Position numbers and translations under genes: made by a program. From contig DDYQ01000004.1 in NCBI GenBank assembly GCA_002348005.1, positions 4,218 through 14,230 on the forward strand: a DNA stretch of 10,013 bases, in the 5' to 3' direction. The notes beneath the pieces were generated by a model. The model saw only the letters and a list, made by a program, of their open reading frames with translations, did not search any database and was not told where the DNA came from. How positions within the stretch are numbered: position 1 is the stretch's first letter; each line of letters begins with the position of its first letter. Origin of the DNA: Desulfobacteraceae bacterium UBA2230 (GTDB lineage: Bacteria; Desulfobacterota; Desulfobacteria; Desulfobacterales; Desulfosarcinaceae). Shown here piece by piece: positions 1 through 6,826 of this stretch.

Positions 1-550
1 CCGGGCTGCCGTATCCGGGCGCAGCCGGCGGCGGAGGCGGCGGCCTGTCGTACCCGGGCGCGCGCGGCGGCGGGGGCGGCGGCCTGCGGCTGTAAACCTG
101 AGGAGCGGGCGCCGGACGTATATTCTGGGTTGAGTTGCCTTTGGCGAACATGCACTGCTCGTAGGCCATATCGTAGCGCCGCTGGACCTCCCAGCGCGCC
201 GAGTGGGCCGGTCCGCTGGCCACGGCGGCCCCGCCCACCAGACCGGTGCCGGCTCCGATGGCGGCTCCGGCGCCGACATTGCCGGAAGCGGCGCCGATCA
301 TGGCACCCACCGCCGCGCCGGCAATCGTGCCCACGGCGGCGCCCTCGGCCAGGTTCTGATTGGCCGTCTGGTCCGGAGACCCGCCGGCCTGGGCGAGGGC
401 CCACTGCCGGCAGGCGGCGTCATCTTCCTGAAACGCCTCGAACGTTTTTCCCGCTCCCGGCCACACCATGACACTGGGGCCGGCAGGCACACCGGCGCAT
501 GCGACCAGAAAGGTGCCGATCAGGACCAGCATCGAAACGCTTGTTTTCAT
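1..550 (-). CDS. Glycine-zipper outer-membrane lipoprotein with proline-rich repeat tail (3' end cut by window edge)
   Basis: The frame is open from the ATG at 550-548 to base 1 (183 codons, no stop), so the C-terminus is missing. The start is supported by GGAGAG 5-10 bases upstream. Residues 1-17 form a short signal peptide ending in a lipobox (Leu-Val-Ala-Cys, Cys18). Ala at +2 favours the outer membrane under the E. coli sorting rule. Residues 70-107 are a glycine zipper with Gly at 70, 74, 78, 82, 86 and 90 (GxxxG spacing), a pattern of membrane-inserting or membrane-associated helices. It is followed by a Trp/Arg/Tyr-rich stretch containing RRYDMAYEQCMFAKGN (124-139), typical of small glycine-zipper proteins with the YxQCMxAKGN signature. 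From 155 on the protein is a Pro6-Ala-Pro-Gly-Tyr repeat. The molecular role is unknown; an envelope structural or stress function is inferred from family features. It is divergent from the kinase gene and appears to be a stand-alone unit. Confidence 0.85.
   Translation of the reverse strand, partial: MKTSVSMLVLIGTFLVACAGVPAGPSVMVWPGAGKTFEAFQEDDAACRQWALAQAGGSPDQTANQNLAEGAAVGTIAGAAVGAMIGAASGNVGAGAAIGAGTGLVGGAAVASGPAHSARWEVQRRYDMAYEQCMFAKGNSTQNIRPAPAPQVYSRRPPPPPPRAPGYDRPPPPPPAAPGYGSP
11..88. repeat. 39-bp tandem repeat coding a 13-residue proline-rich unit
   Basis: Two copies with a 39-bp period are visible, beginning at the matching GTAYCCGGGCG motifs at 11 and 50. Read on the minus strand they encode Arg-Pro6-x-Ala-Pro-Gly-Tyr-x units in the lipoprotein tail. 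The period is a multiple of three, so copy-number change would keep the frame. More copies may lie left of the window. Confidence 0.75.
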
Positions 551-596
551 GGGTCTCTCCCCAAGCTGTACCGGACCGCCGAACCGCCCGGCAGGC

Positions 597-625
597 AATG
601 TATCACACCCGCATCGTTCTGTCCT
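597..625 (-). promoter_or_regulatory. Candidate sigma70-type promoter for the lipoprotein gene
   Basis: On the minus strand AGGACA (625-620) and TACATT (602-597) are separated by 17 bases. Each hexamer matches consensus at 4 of 6 positions, and a TG one base before the -10 hexamer gives an extended -10. A transcript starting near 590 would have a leader of about 40 bases. This is motif matching only. Confidence 0.35.
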
Positions 626-733
626 GCTTCCTTCCGACGCAGGCGGCGTTCAAAAGTTTACAAGTGAGTGGCTGCGCCTGGCAACCCTGGAGGGTCGGCG
701 CAAGGCCGATGGATCGGCGCAGTTCACGGACCG

Positions 734-922
734 TCAGGCGGCAGGCGATGGGTGTGTAGGGCACGCATTCAGCGTGGGGTTATGGCGTCCGCGACCGCGG
801 GCGGCCCTGGACAACCCCCGAAAGACGTTGTTCGAGCGGAAACGCCCGAGCGGCTCCCGCCACGAATCGGCATACAGGCAATCGTTGACTTCGTTCCAGC
901 TGCTGACGCGGATATCCTCCAT
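734..922 (-). pseudogene. Remnant of an FRG-domain protein gene (N-terminal piece)
   Basis: From the ATG at 922-920 the first 38 codons (to about 809) look like the start of an FRG-domain protein. They read MEDIRVSSWNEVND, then LYADSW, an RFRS motif and VFRGLS. The family's usual opening is a Trp-Glu/Asn-rich helix followed by the FRG motif that names the domain. After Ser38 the frame turns into Arg/Pro/His-rich sequence with no family character and stops at 734, giving only 63 residues. FRG proteins I know of are usually 200 residues or more, and I cannot find the rest of the domain in the other two minus-strand frames. The start carries GGGAGG with good spacing, so it looks like a once-functional gene truncated by deletion or rearrangement. 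The function of FRG proteins is not well established. The longer version starting at 1000 adds residues with no family likeness, so I prefer 922. Confidence 0.6.
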
Positions 923-1002
923 CACGCCTCCCGTGCTAAAAAAAACAATATGGACGGCGGGCGGGCCTGTCGAACCTTTTCCATGTTCATGCGATCTCAT
1001 TG

Positions 1003-1031
1003 TTGAACCTGTATGGATTATCCGCTATCCT
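1003..1031 (+). promoter_or_regulatory. Candidate sigma70-type promoter for the kinase-regulator unit
   Basis: TTGAAC at 1003-1008 and TATCCT at 1026-1031 are separated by exactly 17 bases, and each hexamer matches consensus at 4 of 6 positions. The predicted leader to the kinase start at 1193 would be about 155 bases. It lies in one of the few less GC-rich parts of the left third of the window. Confidence 0.4.
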
Positions 1032-1126
1032 CGCCAAACTGTGACCCCCGAACGATGACGCCGTCGCACATACGTTCGGCACCTGGAAGGCAATGCTGCG
1101 CTGCATTCCATTCGCGGTCGCGCCTG

Positions 1127-1149
1127 CCGGGAGGCCCTGGAGCTTTTTT
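1127..1149 (+). terminator. Weak terminator-like hairpin in the kinase leader (possible attenuator)
   Basis: CCGGG (1127-1131) pairs with CCTGG (1136-1140), including one G-U pair, around a four-base loop. AGC and then six T's (1144-1149) follow. The stem is only 5 bp, short for an efficient terminator. It sits between the candidate promoter and the kinase start, so if active it would attenuate kinase transcription. Confidence 0.25.
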
Positions 1150-1192
1150 CCGAGAGACCGCCTGGCGGCGGCCCTGATGAAGGAAAAGGTCG

Positions 1193-3796
1193 ATGTTCAG
1201 GAACATCGGAAGATGGTCAACCGCATCCGTGTGGGCAGCCTTCACCTTGCCGGCGCTCCCGCTCGCGGCGGTGGCGTTGTTTCCGCAACTGCGGTTTTCG
1301 CTCGCCCCTACCACGTATCTGCTGTTTCATAACGTCGCCGAATTTTTCAGCATCATGGTCTCGTTCTCCATGTTCGGCATCGGCTGGTATACCTATGAAC
1401 AGTCGCATAACCGGCATGCCCTGTTTCTGAGCACGGCCTTTCTCGGCATCGGCCTGATGGATTGCATGCACATGTTCGCGAACTCCGCCATGCCCGCCTT
1501 CATCACGCCCAATTCGGCCAACAAATCGACCCAGTTCTGGATCGCCGTGCGACTGTTCCAGGCCGTCGTGTTCCTGGCCAGCGCCTATATTTACGCGGAA
1601 AGCCCGGGCCGCCGGCTGTCCAAGAAGACCCTGCTGACATCCGTCCTGCTGGTGGTGGCGCTTGTCTTCAGCGGCATTGTTTTTTTCCCGTCCTATATGC
1701 CCGCGACCTTCGCGCCCGGCACCGGACTGACCCCTTTCAAAAGGATGGCCGAGTTCCTGATCATCGGCCTGCTGTGTGCGGCGGCACTGGCCTACTGGCG
1801 GAGGATGCGGCGGACCGGAGACCAACTGCTCATTTACTACACGGCGGCCCTGGTCATTTCCATCTTCAGCGAACTTCCCCTGGCCGTCTACGCAACGGTT
1901 TTCGACTCGTACAACGTGCTGGGACACATTTACAAAGTGGCCGCCTTCTATTTGATCTACCATGGCATATACAAAAGCTCGGTCAGGGCGCCCTATCTCA
2001 TGCTCACCGCGGTCGGCGAGAAGCTGAAAGCGGAGATCGCCGAGCGCAAGCGGACCGAGGAGGACCTGCGCCAGGCGCACGACCATCTGGAACGGCGGGT
2101 CCAGGAGCGCACCGCCGAACTGGCCCACAGCAATCTGCACCTGCGCAGGGAGATCAAAGCCCATCGCAGGGTCCAGACAGCACTGAACGAGAGCGAATCG
2201 TTCTATCGGGCCATCGCCCAGAATTTTCCCGAGGGCGCGATCTACGTCTTCGACCATGACCTGCGGTTCCGGGTGGCCGACGGGCAGAACCTGGCCACGC
2301 TGGGCTACAGCCGGGAGAAGCTGGAGGGCAGGACCATCTGGGAGGCTACCGATCCGGAGATCTGCGCAATTCTGGAGCGGCGGTTCCGCGGGGTGCTGGC
2401 GGGCGGCACGTTTCATTTCGAAACGCCGCTCAAAGGGCGAGTATTCTCCTCGGCCTACGTACCGATCCGGGATGAGCAGGGAAAAGTCATCGCCGGAATG
2501 GTGGTGAGCCACGACATCACCGAGCGCAAAAAAGCCGAGGAAGTGCTGCGGCAGCTGAATGAAACCCTGGAAGAGCGGGTGGCCGAACGCACCGAACTGG
2601 CGGAAACCCGGTCCAAACAGCTCCAGAGTCTGGCGGTCGAACTGATCGAGGCCGAAGAGCAGGAGCGGCGCCGGATCGCCCAGCTGCTGCACGACGATCT
2701 GCAGCAGATCCTGGCCGCCGCCCGGTTTCAGCTGCAGGCGGTTTACCCGAACCTGTCCCCCGAACCCATGCTGGCGAGCGTGGAGCAGCTGCTGGAAGAG
2801 TCCATCACCAAATCACGCCGCTTGTCGCACGAACTGAGTCCGGCGGTGCTGTACCACGCCGGCCTGTTCGCCGCGCTGAAGTGGCTGGCCGGACAGATGC
2901 GCGAACAGTTCGGCCTGCAGGTGCACCTTGCGATCGCTGTGGGGCAGCCGCTTGAAAGCATGCCGCTCAAGGTGTTCGTCTTCCGGGCCGTTCAGGAGCT
3001 TCTGTTCAACGTGGTCAAGCACGCCGGAGTGAAAAGCGCCCGCGTCTCCCTGTCCGGGACCGGGGAGAGCGTCACGCTCACGGTCAGCGATGAGGGCCGC
3101 GGGTTCGACCCCGATATCCTCAACCCCTCCACTTCACGGGTCGGCCTGGGACTGCTCAGTATCCGGGAACGGGCCAGCTACATCGGCGGGGGCTTTGCCA
3201 TTCAAAGCGCCGCGGGGCAAGGCAGCCGCTTCACCCTGACGATTCCGCTCACCCTGTCCGGAGCCGAAGTGCAGGCGCTGGATCTGGAAACCCGACCGCG
3301 GAGCGCAACGCCCGCGGAAGAGATTCAAAAAGCGGACGGCCAGGGTATCCGGGTGCTGTTTGCCGACGACCACAGGGTCATGCGCCAGGGACTGATCCGG
3401 CTGCTGTCCGGCCAGCCGAATATCCAGGTGGTGGGCGAGGCGTCCAACGGACGGGAAGCCGTCGAACTTGCGCGACAGCTCAGGCCGGATGTGGTCGTGA
3501 TGGATGTCTCCATGCCGGAGATGGACGGAATCGAGGCGACCCGGCAGATCAAATCCGATCTGCCGGATCTGCGCGTGGTGGGATTATCGATGTTCGAAGA
3601 CGAACACGCCTCCCGTTCGATGCGCGAGGCGGGGGCGGATGCCTTCGTATGCAAGTCCGCATCTTCGGTTGTACTGCTCCGCGCGATCTATAAAATCACC
3701 GGGGGGGGCACCGGGCGCCCGCAGGACGGATCTTCCCCGGGAAAGCGCAAGGCGCCGGACGTGACGAAAGTCGCCGACCCCCAGTACGCGCTTTGA
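1193..3796 (+). CDS. MASE3-PAS hybrid sensor histidine kinase with C-terminal NarL-type receiver
   Basis: This 867-residue membrane sensor kinase would autophosphorylate and pass phosphate within or to a receiver. Residues 15-260 hold about seven hydrophobic segments of MASE3 type, including FHNVAEFFSIMVSF (45-58) and GIGLMDCMHMF (85-95). A coiled coil spans about 275-330 and a PAS domain 335-445, ending in the usual DITERKKAEE linker. HisKA_3 starts near 485 with the H-box ERRRIAQLLHDDLQ; His500 is the phosphoacceptor. The HATPase (about 590-686) has the N-box Asn606, DEGRGF (633-638) and GLGLLSIRERA (651-661). The receiver (about 719-835) has Asp725/Asp726, phosphoacceptor Asp771, Ser799 and Lys821. 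Its sequence is NarL/FixJ-like, yet no HTH follows, only a 30-residue basic tail. The ATG at 1193 has an AAGG-type site upstream. The stop overlaps a possible TTG start of the regulator gene, so the two are probably co-transcribed. The signal sensed is unknown. Confidence 0.9.
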   Translation: MFRNIGRWSTASVWAAFTLPALPLAAVALFPQLRFSLAPTTYLLFHNVAEFFSIMVSFSMFGIGWYTYEQSHNRHALFLSTAFLGIGLMDCMHMFANSAMPAFITPNSANKSTQFWIAVRLFQAVVFLASAYIYAESPGRRLSKKTLLTSVLLVVALVFSGIVFFPSYMPATFAPGTGLTPFKRMAEFLIIGLLCAAALAYWRRMRRTGDQLLIYYTAALVISIFSELPLAVYATVFDSYNVLGHIYKVAAFYLIYHGIYKSSVRAPYLMLTAVGEKLKAEIAERKRTEEDLRQAHDHLERRVQERTAELAHSNLHLRREIKAHRRVQTALNESESFYRAIAQNFPEGAIYVFDHDLRFRVADGQNLATLGYSREKLEGRTIWEATDPEICAILERRFRGVLAGGTFHFETPLKGRVFSSAYVPIRDEQGKVIAGMVVSHDITERKKAEEVLRQLNETLEERVAERTELAETRSKQLQSLAVELIEAEEQERRRIAQLLHDDLQQILAAARFQLQAVYPNLSPEPMLASVEQLLEESITKSRRLSHELSPAVLYHAGLFAALKWLAGQMREQFGLQVHLAIAVGQPLESMPLKVFVFRAVQELLFNVVKHAGVKSARVSLSGTGESVTLTVSDEGRGFDPDILNPSTSRVGLGLLSIRERASYIGGGFAIQSAAGQGSRFTLTIPLTLSGAEVQALDLETRPRSATPAEEIQKADGQGIRVLFADDHRVMRQGLIRLLSGQPNIQVVGEASNGREAVELARQLRPDVVVMDVSMPEMDGIEATRQIKSDLPDLRVVGLSMFEDEHASRSMREAGADAFVCKSASSVVLLRAIYKITGGGTGRPQDGSSPGKRKAPDVTKVADPQYAL

Positions 3797-3855
3797 ATCA
3801 TCGGCAGCCGGCCCGATCGAGCGGCAGCACCCGACTGCCGGAAAGTGGCAGCAAA

Positions 3856-4767
3856 ATGGCGGACCGAATCAAAGGCAGACAGGAAAACGATATCCCCGAT
3901 CAATCCCTGAGCCGTCTGGAGACGACCATCCTGGACTCCATCTCGGCCCATGTGGCGCTCCTGGATGCCGCGGGGGTCATACTGAAAACCAACCGCGCCT
4001 GGCAACGCTTCGCCGAAGATAACGGCGGACGGGAGGCGACCACTTCGGTCGGCGTGAACTACCTGGCCGCCTGCGATGCAGCGGCGCTGGAGGGGGATGA
4101 AAATGCCCGCACGGCGGCCGACGGCATCCGTTCGGTCGTCGAAGGCCGGACGGTCGAGTTCGTGCACGATTATCCCTGTCATTCCCCCGCCGCGCGCCAC
4201 TGGTTCTACATGCGCGTCACCCGCCTGAAAGGCTCCGGTCCTTTGCGCATCATCGTCAGCCATGAAGAAATCACGGCCCTGAAGGCGGCCCAGGAAGAAC
4301 TGCAGCGCAGCAAAGAGGCGATCGAAGCACAGAAGCAAAGTCTTCAGGAAAGCAACATTGCCCTGAAAGTGCTGCTCCGGCAGCGCGAAATGGACAAGCA
4401 GGAGCTTGAGCAGAAAATCCTCAACAACCTCAAGGAACAGGTGCTCCCCTACCTGGAAAGGCTGAAGATCGCGCCGCTGCGGCCGCGGGACCGTGCGCTG
4501 ATCGAGACCATAGAAAAACACCTCGCCGAAATTACTTCGCCCCTGCTGCAGCGCCTGGTCAATATCCAGGTTCTGCTCACCCCCCAGGAAATTCAGATCG
4601 CCGCTCTGGTCAGGGACGGTAGGAGCAGCAAGGAGATTGCCGGGCTGCTGAACGTGGCCGAAACCACGGTCCACTTCCATCGCAAAAATCTGCGCGACAA
4701 GTTGGGACTGAAGAAAAAGTCCGCCAACCTGCGTTCACACCTCCTCTCGCTGGAGCAGCCGTCCTGA
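3856..4767 (+). CDS. PAS-LuxR family transcriptional regulator
   Basis: This 303-residue cytoplasmic DNA-binding regulator has a PAS domain at about 20-143 (LDSISAHVALLDAAG through HEEITALKAAQEEL) and a long helical or coiled-coil stretch at about 143-235. The C-terminal LuxR-type HTH is at about 240-300, with LTPQEIQIAALV and the recognition helix ETTVHFHRKNLRDKLGL. It has no receiver domain and no phosphoacceptor aspartate block, so its input is probably a PAS ligand or contact with another protein. PAS-LuxR proteins of this layout ending in NLRSHLLSL are, to my knowledge, common in Desulfobacterota. The start is uncertain. The ATG at 3856 has only a weak GGAAAG site, while a TTG at 3793, in frame and overlapping the kinase stop, would add 21 residues of low-complexity character without a visible Shine-Dalgarno. 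It forms a two-gene unit with the upstream kinase and may be its functional output. Confidence 0.85.
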   Translation: MADRIKGRQENDIPDQSLSRLETTILDSISAHVALLDAAGVILKTNRAWQRFAEDNGGREATTSVGVNYLAACDAAALEGDENARTAADGIRSVVEGRTVEFVHDYPCHSPAARHWFYMRVTRLKGSGPLRIIVSHEEITALKAAQEELQRSKEAIEAQKQSLQESNIALKVLLRQREMDKQELEQKILNNLKEQVLPYLERLKIAPLRPRDRALIETIEKHLAEITSPLLQRLVNIQVLLTPQEIQIAALVRDGRSSKEIAGLLNVAETTVHFHRKNLRDKLGLKKKSANLRSHLLSLEQPS

Positions 4768-4820
4768 CAAGGCCTGGGGGCATCTCGAAACAGACGAAGT
4801 CCACCGGCCCCGCCGATCGC

Positions 4821-4848
4821 GGAAAACGGCAGGGCCTTGCGGCCCTGC
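4821..4848 (-). terminator. Intrinsic terminator of the leftward TRAP operon
   Basis: GCAGGGCC (4829-4836) and GGCCCTGC (4841-4848) form a perfect 8-bp GC-rich stem with a TTGC loop. Read on the minus strand the hairpin is followed by CGTTTTCC, a short T-run, about 60 bases after the dctM stop. On the plus strand no T-run follows, though the stem lies between convergent genes and may slow transcription from both sides. Confidence 0.55.
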
Positions 4849-4911
4849 GGTCTACTGTCCTGTCGATCCGGTGGTATGTCTTCCGCTTCGCGGGGAGTCT
4901 TCAAACCGATC

Positions 4912-6237
4912 TCATTTACCGAGCATGACGTTGGGCAGCCAGACGACCACATCCGGGAAGATGGAACAGATCGCCACCGCAATGATCTGAATGATCAGAA
5001 ACGGCACGACCCCGCGGTAGATGTGGCCCAGCTTCACCCCCTGGATCCCCAGGCCCGAGAGGTAGAAGAGCGCGTACCCGAAGGGCGGCGTGAGGAAGGA
5101 CAACTGGAGGTTGATGGCGAGCATGGCGACAAACCAGACCATGTCGAAGCCGAGCTGCTGGGCCACGGGCAGGAAGATCGGGAAGGTGATCATGACGATG
5201 CCGATCCAGTCGATGAAGCACCCGAGCATGACGTAAATGATCATGATCATGGCGTAGGTGCCCCATTTTCCGAGCCCCAGGCCGAGAATCGCATTGACCA
5301 GGGCCGTGCCGCCGCCCAGCCGCAGGAACACCCCGGTGAAGCAGGTCGCGCCGATGATGATCATGATCACCATGGTGACCGTGCGGGAGGTTTGATAGAG
5401 GCAGTCGGCAAAATTGCGCCAGGTGAGCTTGCCGTAAGCGATGACCATGAGGAAAGCGGCAAAGGCGCCCACCCCGGCGGCCTCGGTGGGCGTTGCGAAC
5501 CCGAAGAAGATCGCCCCGAGGACCAGAAAGATCAGGCCCAGGGGCGGCACGGCGTAGCGCAGGGCGTCCGTGATCCGCTTGCTCACCGGGATCTGCGCCA
5601 ACTCTTCCCTGGGGACGGGCGGCCCGATTTTCGGATTCAGGCCGCAGCGGATCGCGATGTACAGCATATAAAGCCCCGACAGCACCAGACCCGGGAGGGC
5701 CCCGGCCATCAGGAGCTTGCCGGCCGAGAGGCCCGCCTGGTCGGCCATCATGACCAGCATGATGCTCGGGGGGATCAGGATGCCCAGGCTGCCGCCCGAA
5801 GCCACGATCCCCATCGACAGCTCTCTCTGATAGCCGTAGCGGATCAGCATGGGGCCGGCGAGCAGTCCCATGGTCACCACCGATGCGCCGACGATCCCGG
5901 TGCAGGCCGCGAACACGATGCACACACCGATCACGGCCAGCCCCACGCCGCCCCGGATCGGGCCCAGGAGCACCCGCAGGGCCTTGAACAGCCCGTCCGC
6001 AACGCCCGACATGGTCAGGAAATTGCCCATCAGAATAAAGAGCGTAATCGCCACGAGAACGAAATTATCCATCGTCCCGTAGATCCGGTCCATGAAGATG
6101 CCGAAGAACTGCGGTCCGATGAAAAAGAACCCGAACATGACGCCGACGCCTCCGAGGACGAAAGCCAGCGGATGTCCCATGAAGAAGAAGATCACCAGCG
6201 CGGCGAACATGCCGATGGCGGCCATTTCAGGACTCAT
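4912..6237 (-). CDS. dctM: TRAP transporter large permease subunit (DctM family)
   Basis: This 441-residue integral inner-membrane protein is the transport channel of a TRAP carboxylate transporter, which in characterised members is driven by ion gradients, usually sodium. It is hydrophobic throughout, as expected for about 12 membrane helices. Family motifs are clear: GSLGILIPPSIMLVMMAD (149-166), ATPTEAAGVGAFAAF (248-262), DWIGIVMITFPIFLPV (343-358) and LSFLTPPFGYALFYL (379-393). Length is normal for the family. The ATG at 6237-6235 overlaps the end of dctQ by 11 bases, and GGGAGAGG within dctQ is the ribosome-binding site, so translation is probably coupled. It is the last gene of the leftward operon, followed by a terminator hairpin. 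Its C-terminal 52 residues resemble the second DctM at the right edge. Confidence 0.95.
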   Translation of the reverse strand: MSPEMAAIGMFAALVIFFFMGHPLAFVLGGVGVMFGFFFIGPQFFGIFMDRIYGTMDNFVLVAITLFILMGNFLTMSGVADGLFKALRVLLGPIRGGVGLAVIGVCIVFAACTGIVGASVVTMGLLAGPMLIRYGYQRELSMGIVASGGSLGILIPPSIMLVMMADQAGLSAGKLLMAGALPGLVLSGLYMLYIAIRCGLNPKIGPPVPREELAQIPVSKRITDALRYAVPPLGLIFLVLGAIFFGFATPTEAAGVGAFAAFLMVIAYGKLTWRNFADCLYQTSRTVTMVIMIIIGATCFTGVFLRLGGGTALVNAILGLGLGKWGTYAMIMIIYVMLGCFIDWIGIVMITFPIFLPVAQQLGFDMVWFVAMLAINLQLSFLTPPFGYALFYLSGLGIQGVKLGHIYRGVVPFLIIQIIAVAICSIFPDVVVWLPNVMLGK

Positions 6238-6748
6238 GTGTTCCTCTCCCTTCCTGGACGAGAACGTTGACGGCCTTGATTACCTCGGAGATGCCCTGCA
6301 GAAAAAGCATCGCAGCGGTGATCGGAATGACGGTCTTGATCGGGTAAAGCGGCGGGCCCCATATGCTCCATGATTTCTCCAGCATCTGCCAGGAGTTGAT
6401 TGAATAGGAGTATCCGAAGTAGATGAAGACAATAATGAAGGGGAAGTACATCAACAGATAGCAGATCAGCGAAAAGACCGCCTGGACCTTTTTGGAAAAG
6501 CGACCGGAGATGAGGTCGATGGCCACATGCGATCGGTACAGCAGGCCGTAGGCCGCGACCAGCATGAAGTGCGCCCCGTAGAGAAAGTTGCTCATTTCGA
6601 AGGTCCAGATGGTGGGGCGCTTGAACGAGCGGGTCACAACCTCAAAGACGATCAGGAGCGTCAGCGGGATGATCAGGTAGCTGAAGACAATTCCGCTCCA
6701 CCGGCTGAACGCGTCGATCCTTTTGGACAAGCCAAGCCATATGTTCAT
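6227..6748 (-). CDS. dctQ: TRAP transporter small permease subunit (DctQ family)
   Basis: This 173-residue inner-membrane protein has four hydrophobic segments at roughly 17-37, 52-70, 90-112 and 136-160. The family's central signature is present as IVFEVVTRSFKRPTIWTFEMS (33-53, a 21-residue span) and LYRSHVAIDLI (70-80). DctQ partners the large permease DctM and is needed for uptake with the binding protein DctP. The ATG at 6748-6746 has AAGAGG eight bases upstream. The 3' end overlaps dctM. A 78-base gap with a strong hairpin separates it from dctP. Confidence 0.93.
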   Translation of the reverse strand: MNIWLGLSKRIDAFSRWSGIVFSYLIIPLTLLIVFEVVTRSFKRPTIWTFEMSNFLYGAHFMLVAAYGLLYRSHVAIDLISGRFSKKVQAVFSLICYLLMYFPFIIVFIYFGYSYSINSWQMLEKSWSIWGPPLYPIKTVIPITAAMLFLQGISEVIKAVNVLVQEGRGTHES

Positions 6749-6773
6749 CGCGCGAACCTCTTTATTCTTGGCA

Positions 6774-6804
6774 CGGAGCGCCCTCAGGATATGGGGGCGC
6801 TCCG
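6774..6804 (-). other. Intercistronic hairpin between dctP and dctQ
   Basis: CGGAGCGCCC (6774-6783) is perfectly complementary to GGGCGCTCCG (6795-6804), a 10-bp GC-rich stem with an 11-base loop. No T-run follows in either direction, so a simple terminator is unlikely. Stem-loops after a binding-protein gene are known from other transporters, for example after malE. There they protect the upstream mRNA and raise binding-protein levels over permease. That role here is inferred. Confidence 0.6.
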
Positions 6805-6826
6805 CTTCGGTTTGATGGATCAGGAT

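Larger units (their letters stand above)
551..1192. other. Intergenic region without an intact gene
   Basis: This stretch of about 640 bases separates the divergent lipoprotein and kinase genes. It contains the lipoprotein promoter candidate, the FRG remnant, the kinase promoter candidate and a leader hairpin. The part from about 605 to 785 has a minus-strand open frame containing PYTPIACRLTVRELRRSIG, which I do not recognise. I see no terminal inverted repeats, tRNA or transposase. Confidence 0.6.

Noticed and set aside
468..1058. 196-codon plus-strand open frame in the left intergenic region
   Set aside because: It overlaps the lipoprotein start, its promoter candidate and the FRG remnant, has no ribosome-binding site and has no family character.
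1093..1332. 79-codon plus-strand frame overlapping the kinase start
   Set aside because: GGAAGG is only two bases from its ATG, the sequence has no motif, and it runs into the first transmembrane codons of the kinase in another frame.
1217..2692. 491-codon minus-strand open frame
   Set aside because: It lies wholly antisense to the kinase. Its translation is low in recognisable motifs and is explained by GC-rich codon bias of the real gene.
3688..4680. 330-codon minus-strand open frame opposite the PAS-LuxR gene
   Set aside because: It is a shadow of the plus-strand regulator, whose PAS and HTH motifs are unmistakable.
4837..6270. 477-codon plus-strand open frame rich in Asp, Glu, His and Gln
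   Set aside because: It is the mirror of dctM: hydrophobic codons read in reverse give acidic and His-rich residues. The dctM frame has full family motifs.
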